In this document: piece by piece, positions 43,617 to 55,000 of the stretch | How positions within the stretch are numbered: position 1 is the stretch's first letter | Layout: each line of letters opens with the position of its first letter | Source of the DNA: Pseudeuparius sepicola | Taxonomy: Eukaryota > Arthropoda > Insecta > Coleoptera > Anthribidae | Assembly (NCBI GenBank): GCA_963920635.1 | Contig: OY987308.1 | Span: 21,977,096 to 22,041,095 of the forward strand | Reading direction: 5' to 3' | DNA length: 64,000 bases | Position numbers and translations under genes: made by a program | Notes under the pieces: model-generated | The model's database searches: none | What the model was told of the DNA's origin: nothing | What the model saw: the letters and a program-made list of their open reading frames with translations, nothing else

Positions 43617-44422
43617 TTTTTAGGTCTACCACCGCGATTTTCTCGCTCATTTTGCGGCCTACAAAAAAAACGTAAGAAACAAAAATGTGGCAATTTTGGA
43701 CAGCTAAGTGGTGCTGCAAAAGAAATCGGCATCCATGGCCAACTTGTCGCGCATTATTAAAAAAACCTCAAATTGAGCAAAACTATTAATGGCCGTGGAA
43801 CGTTTATTTTAAGAGACAGAGGAAAACTTTTATATTGAAAATTGATGGCACTGACAAGCTTTATCCACCCAGGTGCTCAGATAGTTTCAGCAAATTACAC
43901 AGGGTCTTCGGCTCTCTTGAGACCATGGCAATTTTTGTCGATTTTAGGTTTTTTTAGTACACCGCGAAAAGTTGAGTATGGAGGCCCATTCCTTTTTCGC
44001 CTCGCTGGCCAAAATTGCCATATTTTGTTTTCTTACATATTTTCTGTGCGGCCCAAAATAAGCGAGAAAATCGCTTAATCAGAAATAAACAAGAAAAATT
44101 CATAGCCTCAAGAGAGCCGACGACCCTGAGTAATTTTCTGAAACTATCTGAGTACCCTTTTGCATAAAGCTTCTTAGTGCCATCAATTTTCAATTTAAAA
44201 GTTTTTCTCTGTCTCTGAAAATAAACATTCCACGGCCATTAATAGTTTTGCTCAATTCGAGGTTTTTTTAACATTGCGCGACGAGTTGGCTATGGATGCC
44301 GATTTCTTTTGCAGCACCACTTAGCTGTCCAACATTGCCACATTTTTGTTTCGTACGTTTTTTTTGTAGGCCGCAAAATGAGCGAGAAAATCGAGGTGGT
44401 AAACCTAAAAAAAATCATCCTG
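43617..44422. mobile_element. Foldback MITE, 806 bp
   Basis: CAGGATGATTTTTTTAGGT and its reverse complement form the ends, flanked by TA. Pairing continues for roughly 230-300 bp per arm (ATTTTCTCGCTCATTTTGCG, AAGTGGTGCTGCAAAAGAAA and others). Inside the arms the motifs CGAAAATC/CTCGCT and TTGGCCA appear again, giving smaller palindromes around 43900-44080. Confidence 0.82.
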
Positions 44423-44727
44423 TATATGGGACGGTATAGCGCGGATTTGCATCTGGAGTACGTGCAACGGCGCGTAGGAAGCTGCCCAATCGATTGGTCG
44501 GTTTTCTCTTCCTTTCGTATTTCTTAACGTCGTGAGACCGTCTCTTCAGAGCTGCAATATATCATGATCCCGACCACAATCTTACACACAGACGACAAGC
44601 GTCTTTGCTGCGCGGGGCCAAATTTATACTAGTGATCTTTCTAGGAAAACTCAACGCCTGCCAATATGAACCAATGAAATGACATAATTTTTGAAATATT
44701 AACCAATCAGGCAGGTGATGATTTCGG

Positions 44728-45169
44728 CGATAATACCACTAGTGGTATGTTCGTAAGTAATATCACAAGGGCATCTAATTTTTCCGAAAAAATCGAAAAA
44801 ACACGTTGCTAAGTAATATTTTAACAAGAAGCACGAGTGCTGGTGGCAACAAAAATCCGAGTCGAAGACGAGGATTTTTGCACCAGCACGAATGCATTTT
44901 GTTAAAAAATATTAGGTACTTAGCATTGTGTTTTTTTGGATTTTTTTTACAGCAAAAATTAGATGCTCGAATGGTATTTGACAAGACTATTTCATAAGTA
45001 AGATTATTCTGCATGCACATAGCTTACAAAACATACTACCTATTATACAACAGCTGTCAAATTTTGCCGCGCGTAAACTAGAAAAAACTGCTGACAGGTA
45101 CTGTCATACAGTTTTTCCATCTAGAAAACATTTGTAATTCAAAATTGCGCGTTTGTGATTGGTGGAAAA
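44728..45169 (+). repeat. Repeat family B, copy 1
   Basis: It starts at CGATAATACCACTAGTGGTAT, itself a perfect 16-base palindrome within, and runs to TTTGTGATTGGTGGAAA. It contains a strong inner palindrome (GCACGAGTGCTGGTG with CACCAGCACGAATGC around GGATTTTTG). A second copy in the same orientation begins at 45819. Confidence 0.75.
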
Positions 45170-45194
45170 TAAGACGAGGGAAATAGTCGTATGT

Positions 45195-45818
45195 AATATC
45201 ACAAGTGCCGGAAATTTTATCGATTATTTCCCTCATATTGCTTGCATCCAATAAGGTAGCTCCCTTCCATAAAAATCCAACCAATCATATGCCTCTGCTA
45301 GCGATAATTGCACTTGTGCAAATTATCGCGGTAATTGCACTTGTGCAAATTATCACTTTGTCGCTTAGCAACCGCGAATCTGTTGGATACAAACACGTAC
45401 CTACTTCTTAAAGTTTGTGTGTTTCACACTGGTCTAAATTATGCAGCTTATAAATTATGTTGCGGTATTATTAAGCAATCAATGAATTTATATAACTTTT
45501 ACATTGTTAAATTCTTGTTATTTAGATCTCCGCCTCCGTTTAAATTTATGACACATTCAGAAAATAAACTAACGCCGACAGGGTGTAGGTATAATCGCAT
45601 TTGCCTTGGATATCCAAGCGTCATGTTTGTTTACTCGAACGCCACAGTCGAAGCTGTCAATAAACTCGTTAAAAATGAGTCGTTTTGGAAATGTAAACAT
45701 AGAAAAAATTAATACAGAAATTATTAAATCAGAAAATAAAAGGCGTGATCTTTCTAGGCAAAATAGCGCTTTCGAAAAAATTATCGATAAAATTTCCGGC
45801 ATTTGTGATATTACATAC
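45195..45818. other. Spacer between the family B copies, with an inverted coding-like motif
   Basis: TAATATCACAAGTGCCGGAA at 45204 and TTCCGGCATTTGTGATATTA at 45794 are inverted partners that extend through a TATCGAT-containing segment. On the minus strand at the left and the plus strand at the right they encode nearly the same peptide, IIDKISGTCDITYD and IIDKISGICDITYD. GCACTTGTGCAAATTATCGC is duplicated in tandem at about 45309-45355. Confidence 0.55.
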
Positions 45819-45851
45819 GATAATACCACTAGTGGTATTTTCGTACCATAA
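45675..45851 (+). pseudogene. Unrecognised ORF fragment (MSRFGNVNIEK...)
   Basis: An ATG at 45675 opens a 58-codon charged, protein-like segment with INTEIIKSENKRRDLSRQN and FEKIIDKISGICDITYD, running into repeat family B. The tail of it is repeated on the minus strand at about 45190-45250. I do not recognise the protein. The conservation of the peptide between two diverged inverted copies suggests that it was once coding sequence of a transposon. Confidence 0.35.
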
Positions 45852-46592
45852 GGGCATCTAATTTTTATGAAAAAATCCAAAAAATACGTTGCTAAGTAAT
45901 ATTTTAACAAGAAGCATGAGCGCTGGTGGCAACAAAAATCCAAGTCGAAGATGAGGATTTTTGCACCTGCACGAATGCATTTTGTTAAAAAAATATTACT
46001 TAAGAGGGGGTTGCCGACAGCGAAAATGACGTTAGATTTCGTATTTTTTTTAAGTTGTATAGCATAAAATCTAATAACATTTTACCTGGCAAAAATTTAG
46101 TACAGACATCTCTGTCTTCATTTTAATCATAAGATCTTACAAGCAGTGTTTTGTTTTATAGGTTATGAAAACCTTGGGAAAAATAATAATTCCAGTGCAT
46201 ATGCTTTTAAGATCTTATGATTAAAATGAAGACAGAGATGTTTGTACTAAATTTTTGCCAGGTAAAATGTTATTAGATTTTATGCTATACAACTTAAAAA
46301 AATACGAAATCTAACGTCACTTTCGCTGTCGGCAACCCCCTCTTAACATTTTGTTTTTTGCATTTTTTTCACAGAAAAATTTAGATGCCCGAATGGTATT
46401 TGACAAGACTATTTCATGAGTAACAGATTATTCTGCATACACATAGCTTACAAAACATACTACCTATTATACAACATCTGTCAAGCTTTGCCACGGGTAA
46501 ACTCGAAAAAACTGCTGACAGGTGCTGTCATACAGTTTTTCCATCTAGAAACCACTTGTAATTCAAAATTACACGTTTGTGATTGGTGGAAA
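45819..46592 (+). repeat. Repeat family B, copy 2, interrupted
   Basis: The same sequence as copy 1 from CGATAATACCACTAGTGG to TTTGTGATTGGTGG, split at TTAA by the 339-bp element at 46004-46342. The uninterrupted copy 1 serves as the reference for the insertion point. Confidence 0.78.
46004..46342. mobile_element. TTAA-targeting MITE (piggyBac-like)
   Basis: GAGGGGGTTGCCGACAGCGA and its reverse complement form the ends; TTAA stands at 46000-46003 and 46343-46346. The arms pair for about 140 bp each, nearly the whole element. TTAA duplication is the mark of piggyBac-type transposition, though the terminal bases are not typical piggyBac. Confidence 0.82.
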
Positions 46593-47389
46593 TTCCCTAC
46601 ATATTAGAGAGAGTCCTGTGGTCAGAAGTTTGTCACGCGCATGGAATCTGTCCCCAATTATTTGTTATCCACAAAATTGATGTTATTTTTGAAACATTAT
46701 TTTTCCTCTTAAAAGTTACATTATTGTCCTAACTCTCCCAATCCATAGGAACTCTAATTGTATCTAACTAACTTAATTTTTTCACTTTCTTAGTCAATAA
46801 GTCTGTTGCCATCTGGTAATTTCTTGAATGATATTTATAACAAAGCCACGAGCCTCAGGCCGTCCGAAGTTGTTACAACAATATATCGACCGTTGCTCGA
46901 TCACAACCAGAAAACTTTGCGTACGTTGTTTGTTCGCCACCATATAATTATGATATTCGAAATAAATACGTATGGCCTGGTTCTTCCAAGAAGCAGTTCG
47001 CGCGGAAACACGTGTTCCGCGTATCGCAATTACCGCCTCGTTTTTCGTTAACCCACCGTCAATTATGAAAGTTAAACGAGGCGGCGACTTGCACCTTTTG
47101 CACCTCAAATAATAAATTCCGGCCCGATACCTGACAACCGTAATCCCAGACTACAAGCTGCAAGATGCGCGGTACGGGAGCTTCAGTTGCGAAATTTCGA
47201 TTCAATAATTGTCGACTTAGCGAGTGGGAGCTCTCGATTTTATTACAGAGCTGGAGTTTCGCGTATTTTTACATACCTGCGCCATTTTCATACATATCTT
47301 TGAATAGAGAATACATATCTTTGAATAGAGAATAGCAGGAAGGAGTCAAAGCTCTATGTGTATTATAAAATACGTGAGACGGAAATCGC
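46593..47389. other. Unclassified DNA
   Basis: Mostly AT-rich with a GC-richer piece at 46830-47110. No recognised gene. ATACATATCTTTGAATAGAG is duplicated in tandem at 47291-47332. Confidence 0.35.
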
Positions 47390-49905
47390 CCTGAGTAGTA
47401 ACCAAGTTTTGACACAACATTTTGGTATCTGAAACGGTGGTAGGTGTCAGTATGTGGTATTTAGATACATTTTCGAGTTATTATGCTTAGCTGTGCGGCT
47501 TGTGGCACTTCCCTGACCGCCAAAAGTAAAATGTTTAAGGATAACAATCCATCGTACGTAATTTTCTAATTTAAATTAACTTTTTAAGCCATGCACCAAA
47601 GTGGCATAGGCGTTTGTGTAGGTACCATATGCAGAGACTGTCCCCGGTCCCGCAGTCGAGCGTTAAGCCCAAATTTGCTTCTTCCTGGGGTTGTTTGTTT
47701 AGAGGTTGCATCGTTCCGACATAGTTTTCTTCAAAAAGAATTAGCCCAAATAAAGGGCTATTATAAATTTAAACATAGCCGCCATTTTGAAGTTTTCTGC
47801 CAATGGTCCGTTGTCTTCATTCAAAATAACAAACGACATCGAAGATACACGAGATAAAACACTACTCCAAGTATAATATCTGGACTTAATTAATATACCC
47901 AGTGTCGGTCCAGGTTAAATCGAACCTTTCTAGACTCGACCACGATACACTTACCCACGGTATGTCATTGCGCATCTTGTGACGTCAGTTGCGAATCAGA
48001 ATTTAAATTGCTTCATATGTTTTACACAGCAATAGATACTTTTTTATGGGTTTTTGCTTACTTTAAACGTTTTCTTTTAAATAAATGTTGTTAGAAATAT
48101 GTAGATTATATTACTAGATAAATGAATGAATATTCTGTTGATAAAAAACACATTTAATTTGATAATTATAATTTTACAAATAATTTGTTTTCTTTGCGTT
48201 TTAGCTAATCGTATGCATGCAAATAAAATTGATGTATATTTTGTTAAATTAACAGGATTTTTTTTTTAAAGACCGTATCCGTATATTGGTAGACAATAAA
48301 AAAATATCATATAGGTATCTAAATAATACATTTATTGTAAGTAAGGTAATCCTGAACTAAGTTTTGGCTTCTATCGACACAAACTCTCCATCGAAAAAAA
48401 GTATTTTACAGATGACTTGTTATAGGCAAAGATATTGATAAATATAATTCAAAGCCTTACCAAAAATATAACTTTTTTCTTCCAGTGTTTATGTCGGTTT
48501 ATGTCAATTAACGCCTTATTTACCAATTAATGCACACAAGCCTCGACACCAGCACAACCTGCACAACTAATGCTTAGTTTATAGTTAAACAACAAACAAA
48601 ACAACATAATAAATAGTGAGTAAAATAGGGATCAAATAATGATTCCCTTTAACCATAACAAGGCTAATTTTGTATCGCACATTCTATTTTGTTTGCTGTA
48701 TAAACCAGGCATAAACTCTGTTGAGTCCCCTATTTGTAATGCTCTGTTCTATAAATAATTTGTTTCGTTACCAGATTATGGTCCTTGGGAAATCTATAGT
48801 ACTTAATTTCCGTTCCCTTACTGTTTCTATTATTATTTGGACATACGCTGACTGCACATCCCGGCATTTTTGGCCTATTTCAAAGCACTGTCGAGCTGGA
48901 CTGACGATCAGTCAGTTTACACTTTTTTCTTGACACATTAAACTGTAAACTATACAAAATCGTAAAACACAACCGCAGCCGCCATTAAACACCATGCATT
49001 ATTTAGAATTCGTGATTCGCAACTGACGTAGATGCGCAGAGTTGCCTGGTTTTCGGATTCGTCAGTGACATGCCGCGGGTAAGTGTATCGTGGACTCGAC
49101 TTCCCGGTGGATTTTTCCAATTACGTGACTCGATTTGCTTGTCCTAATCGGGTGTCCGTCGCACGGAAAATGAAAAATTTATCGTTCTCGTGAACAGGCG
49201 ATGACGTCGTCGTTCGCGGGCTGATTTCCGCGGGAATTGTGGTTAGTCATGAAAATCGCCCGTTAGTTTCATGAATGGAAGCTCAAACGCCACGTATGGA
49301 AGCGTTTTTGACGATACGTTACTGCTATAAATAGTGGGTGGAAGAATAATGTGACGGTGGATTGTTTTGAGACTAGCGTACGCTCGTGCCCAGATGAGCA
49401 GTTTTAAAGATTTAATCGTTCAATACTTTTGAATAAAGAACCCCAGGAAGGAGCAAATTTGGGCTTGACGCTCGACCGGGACAGTCTCTGCATATGGCGG
49501 GATGCCGTTTCCGTTTTTACAGTGGCGTGCACCTTTGAGTTGCTTCGACAAACTCATTTTTCGTGAAATCAGTATACCTACAATACAAGCAAAAAATTAT
49601 AAGGCACGTTTATGTCTTTAAGTTTAGGAATCCTTGACAATTTTAAATTTTCAATTATGAAGAAGCAGCTACCTACACAAACGCCTACGCCACTTTGGTG
49701 CATGGACACAAAAGTGAATTTAAATTACAAAATTACTTACCGATCGATTATTATCCTCAAACATTTTAGTTTTGGCGGTCAGGGAAGTGCCACAACCCGC
49801 ACAGCTAAGCATAATAACTCGAAAAAGGATCTAAATACCACATACTGACACCTATCACCGTGTCAGATGCCAAAATGTTGTGTCAAAACTTGGTTACTAC
49901 TCAGG
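47390..49905. mobile_element. Long-terminal-inverted-repeat element, 2.5 kb
   Basis: 47390-47527 (CTGAGTAGTAACCAAGTTTT and onward) pairs with 49770-49905, and pairing resumes further in (47591-47694 with 49441-49715) through CACCAAAGTGGCATAGGCG and AGCCCAAATTTGCT. The right arm holds an extra segment of about 165 bp (49500-49680) absent on the left. Outside the arms GAGTCAAAGCTCT (47343) and AGAGCTTTGACTC (49909) are also paired, so the true ends may lie a little further out. No transposase recognised. A second long inverted-repeat element lies inside (47933-49099). Confidence 0.7.
47933..49099. mobile_element. Nested inverted-repeat element
   Basis: CTCGACCACGATACACTTAC at the left and GTAAGTGTATCGTGGACTCG at the right, with pairing for about 70 bp including GCATGTCA/TGACATGC-type and TTGCGAATCA/TGATTCGCAA segments. 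The interior of about 1 kb is AT-rich and has no recognised coding sequence. It sits within the 47390-49905 element. Confidence 0.7.
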
Positions 49906-50644
49906 ACGAGAGCTTTGACTCTTTTCTGAATTTTTTTATTCAAAAGTCCAATATAATACACAATGCTATATTAAAACTTCCTTGTGATGGTGCATAACAG
50001 CTACTTATGCACCATCCTTATAGATCCACTAGTGGAGAAGTAAACAAATATCGTAAGGAGTAATAATGGTTGAAACAATCAATAAAGTAAGGAAAATTTC
50101 TTTCAATTCAGGTAGTAGGATTCTATCATCTTAAAAATATAAGGCAAAATATATTTAGTTAATTTATTCGATAAGTTTGGTTGTCAAATTACGCTGAAAA
50201 TAAACACTGGATAATTAAATTATTTGCTGTCGTTAAATTCTGTTCCCGAATACAACTTGTTGTATGCCTAATAAATCTAAAAATACTACTGTTGCTGGGG
50301 TCCTGGTATTTTCAGCTTTGGTATTACGTAAAATTAACGAAAGTTATTATCGACAATAGGCACACCACTTGTTATATTATCACTGAATATGTATTATATT
50401 AATAATTAAACAAATACTTTTGTTTCAGTATAGGTTTTTAATTTTGATTTATAACTATATAATTTTTTGTGGATTTTAAATCTGTTGGAAGTTCATTAAA
50501 CGTTTTAACCCTTTTATTTGTAACGTAACTGTCCAAATTTTGTCCTAAATTAGATTGTCACATTATAATAATTATTGCGAAGTTCATTATAATAATTATT
50601 GTGAAGTTCGTTATATATTTCATAAAATTGTTATTGTAATTGCA
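49906..50644. other. AT-rich spacer
   Basis: No recognised gene. A 26-bp tandem duplication around ATTATAATAATTATTGCGAA occurs near 50560-50607. Confidence 0.4.
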
Positions 50645-51312
50645 CAGGGTGATTCAGTTTTATTTTTGGACACTTCAACAAGTGATAGAAAAAAAATAAC
50701 CGCGCTTTTTTCTATAAAATATTATATCTTTTCAAGGCCTTATAAAAAAGTTACAGGGTGTTAAAGTTTTAAAAAATATGTGGACTTTATTGAATATTGA
50801 CCAAATTAATTGAGACAAGTCATCTTTGGTACAAATTATAACGGCATGGGTTAGAATAAAACCTGTTAATATCAAACAACTTTAACAACCAGTGGCGGAG
50901 AAGTGATTAATTATAGTAAACTTGTGTTTAGAAAAAATGGATCACCCTGCATATAGCAACAAAATGTATTCAATTTCTTATGTAAATTATAATTGTAAAC
51001 AAAAAGGTAACCTTGACATTTTTTTATGTGTCATGGTTTCATGGCAAATTTGATTTTTTGTATTATTTCCGGGTATTTCTGAAAAATTATCTAAAAAATT
51101 TGCTTCATAAGTAAGACTTAAAGTATAAATAATGTGTACTTTAAATAAAGTAACTTTTTCCAATAAAGGCTATACTACTAAATAAAAAGAGGATACATAT
51201 TTCTTCCAACTTTAACATCCTTAAAAAGGTATAGTTTATACAAGAATGTGCGGTTATTTTTTGGTTTTCTATCACCTGGTGAAGTGTTCCAAAATAAAAC
51301 TGAATCACCGTG
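50645..51312. mobile_element. CAGGGTGATTCAG-type MITE, 668 bp
   Basis: CAGGGTGATTCAGTTTTATT and its partner at 51293-51312 pair for about 60 bp, flanked by short AT-rich sequence. Interior landmarks (AATAACCGC, GGCCTTATAAAAAAGTTACA, AACCAGTGGCGGAGAAGTG) are shared with the element at 62563, so the two belong to one family. Confidence 0.8.
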
Positions 51313-52020
51313 TATATTATATATTATATAGTAATTTTTTTGATTTAAAAACAAAAACTAATGTATCATCTACTATTTTCTGGTAAACACTAAAACAGTT
51401 TAATTTCTCATGCATCTAGAAAACATTTACATATTTATCACAATTTAGCTACAGCTACGGTATTTCGGCTCGGGGCTCTGAGGTCGGAATTTTTAAAGCT
51501 TCCCTCAAGTCTTCAGGTGAGGTACAGATGCTTCTGGTGCCCCCAAAAAATCAAAAAATGAGAAAAAAAACCCGCAATTTCTAAGAGCGGTTCCTCAGGA
51601 TTTCCCGTCAATTTCGCTAATTTCACAGCCGTCCCGTTTCTCGAAACTTGAAAATCGGTAGTCGGGAAATTTGGTTAAATATCGGATTTTCGAGGTTTCT
51701 TTCGGTACTGGAGGAAAGTACAAGTCCCAATTAAGAAATTTACCACCTGCTTCGATTTTTAGAACGGCACTTTCGGGTTTATCAAAAGACTTTTGCGAAA
51801 AAGTAGTAAATATGTTCGTGGGACGGGTTGTACCTATTAAAAAATTAAAAATTATCCACAACTTCTTTAAATAACAATGATCGGGCCCATATTAATTGAG
51901 GCAACTCTCTCGATTCAACCAAAGAAATATACTCTCTCCATTTTACATAACATCTTATTCTATAATCTTATATGAGAGTTGAAATCATGCGGCCGGTCTT
52001 GGACTAAGAAGAAAGCAAGC
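51313..52020. other. Unique DNA next to the satellite
   Basis: No repeat family recognised. Two overlapping frames near 51595-51874 on opposite strands lack domains. The sequence ends in AAGCAAGCT, and the first satellite unit starts at the CAG after it; CAAGCT is also present near the end of each satellite unit, a possible microhomology. Confidence 0.4.
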
Positions 52021-55000
52021 TCAGATTCATATCTACTACTTTGAAACTAGAATAGGACTAGATCGTACTTTCAGTTTCCAACTCTTCTTGGTCAAATCTT
52101 GGCTTCTCGTCCTTTACGCGAGCCGCTCATTTCCGTACGTTTCCGTTGACACCGGCACGCAGCTCGCACGCGAACATCGAGGTAGGTCACGGATTCTCCT
52201 CTTCCATGAGACGAGGTTGGCGTGGTGGTACTATAGGCCACGGCAGCGTTCGTGACAGGCGAAAAGGATTTTACAAGTGAGCGCGGAAGCTCAACATCAT
52301 TGTTTTCAAACTCGGAAGCTTTCATGTGTTCAAAGGAAGAAGGACTTTGCACTGAAGAGCCGACGATTGACGGCAAAGTCTAGAAATACTGAAGTCGGCT
52401 CACTCCTTTGATCACTCGAAAAAGCCGACAATTTTTTGCGACCAGTCGTAAATCAGCGTCACCTCGCACGCTTCGCATTTACGAAATCGCCGTCAAGCTA
52501 GTTATACGGGGGCAGATTCATATCTACTACTTTGAAACTAGAATAGGACTAGATCGTACTTTCAGTTTCCAACTCCTCTTGGTCAAATCTTGGCTTCTCG
52601 TCCTTTACGCGAGCCGCTCATTTCCGTACGTTTCCGTTTACACCGGCACGCAGCTCGCACGCGAACATCGAGGTAGGTCACGGATTCTCCTCTTCCATGA
52701 GACGAGGTTGGCGTGGTGGTACTATAGGCCACGGCAGCGTTCGTGACAGGCGAAAAGGATTTTACAAGTGAGCGCGGAAGCTCAACATCATTGTTTTCAA
52801 ACTCGGAAGCTTTCATGTGTTCAAAGGAAGAAGGACTTTGCACTGAAGAGCCGACGATTGACGGCAAAGTCTAGAAATACTGAAGTCGGCTCACTCCTTT
52901 GATCACTCGAAAAAGCCGACAATTTTTTGCGACCAGTCGTAAATCAGCGTCACCTCGCACGCTTCGCATTTACGAAATCGCCGTCAAGCTAGTTATACGG
53001 GGGCAGATTCATATCTACTACTTTGAAACTAGAATAGGACTAGATCGTACTTTCAGTTTCCAACTCCTCTTGGTCAAATCTTGGCTTCTCGTCCTTTACG
53101 CGAGCCGCTCATTTCCGTACGTTTCCGTTTACACCGGCACGCAGCTCGCACGCGAACATCGAGGTAGGTCACGGATTCTCCTCTTCCATGAGACGAGGTT
53201 GGCGTGGTGGTACTATAGGCCACGGCAGCGTTCGTGACAGGCGAAAAGGATTTTACAAGTGAGCGCGGAAGCTCAACATCATTGTTTTCAAACTCGGAAG
53301 CTTTCATGTGTTCAAAGGAAGAAGGACTTTGCACTGAAGAGCCGACGATTGACGGCAAAGTCTAGAAATACTGAAGTCGGCTCACTCCTTTGATCACTCG
53401 AAAAAGCCGACAATTTTTTGCGACCAGTCGTAAATCAGCGTCACCTCGCACGCTTCGCATTTACGAAATCGCCGTCAAGCTAGTTATACGGGGGCAGATT
53501 CATATCTACTACTTTGAAACTAGAATAGGACTAGATCGTACTTTCAGTTTCCAACTCCTCTTGGTCAAATCTTGGCTTCTCGTCCTTTACGCGAGCCGCT
53601 CATTTCCGTACGTTTCCGTTTACACCGGCACGCAGCTCGCACGCGAACATCGAGGTAGGTCACGGATTCTCCTCTTCCATGAGACGAGGTTGGCGTGGTG
53701 GTACTATAGGCCACGGCAGCGTTCGTGACAGGCGAAAAGGATTTTACAAGTGAGCGCGGAAGCTCAACATCATTGTTTTCAAACTCGGAAGCTTTCATGT
53801 GTTCAAAGGAAGAAGGACTTTGCACTGAAGAGCCGACGATTGACGGCAAAGTCTAGAAATACTGAAGTCGGCTCACTCCTTTGATCACTCGAAAAAGCCG
53901 ACAATTTTTTGCGACCAGTCGTAAATCAGCGTCACCTCGCACGCTTCGCATTTACGAAATCGCCGTCAAGCTAGTTATACGGGGGCAGATTCATATCTAC
54001 TACTTTGAAACTAGAATAGGACTAGATCGTACTTTCAGTTTCCAACTCCTCTTGGTCAAATCTTGGCTTCTCGTCCTTTACGCGAGCCGCTCATTTCCGT
54101 ACGTTTCCGTTTACACCGGCACGCAGCTCGCACGCGAACATCGAGGTAGGTCACGGATTCTCCTCTTCCATGAGACGAGGTTGGCGTGGTGGTACTATAG
54201 GCCACGGCAGCGTTCGTGACAGGCGAAAAGGATTTTACAAGTGAGCGCGGAAGCTCAACATCATTGTTTTCAAACTCGGAAGCTTTCATGTGTTCAAAGG
54301 AAGAAGGACTTTGCACTGAAGAGCCGACGATTGACGGCAAAGTCTAGAAATACTGAAGTCGGCTCACTCCTTTGATCACTCGAAAAAGCCGACAATTTTT
54401 TGCGACCAGTCGTAAATCAGCGTCACCTCGCACGCTTCGCATTTACGAAATCGCCGTCAAGCTAGTTATACGGGGGCAGATTCATATCTACTACTTTGAA
54501 ACTAGAATAGGACTAGATCGTACTTTCAGTTTCCAACTCCTCTTGGTCAAATCTTGGCTTCTCGTCCTTTACGCGAGCCGCTCATTTCCGTACGTTTCCG
54601 TTTACACCGGCACGCAGCTCGCACGCGAACATCGAGGTAGGTCACGGATTCTCCTCTTCCATGAGACGAGGTTGGCGTGGTGGTACTATAGGCCACGGCA
54701 GCGTTCGTGACAGGCGAAAAGGATTTTACAAGTGAGCGCGGAAGCTCAACATCATTGTTTTCAAACTCGGAAGCTTTCATGTGTTCAAAGGAAGAAGGAC
54801 TTTGCACTGAAGAGCCGACGATTGACGGCAAAGTCTAGAAATACTGAAGTCGGCTCACTCCTTTGATCACTCGAAAAAGCCGACAATTTTTTGCGACCAG
54901 TCGTAAATCAGCGTCACCTCGCACGCTTCGCATTTACGAAATCGCCGTCAAGCTAGTTATACGGGGGCAGATTCATATCTACTACTTTGAAACTAGAATA

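Noticed and set aside
52021..52511. Hammerhead ribozyme or pol III promoter in the satellite unit
   Set aside because: I looked for CTGATGA with a GAAA core and for a GGTTCGA box B on both strands and saw neither.
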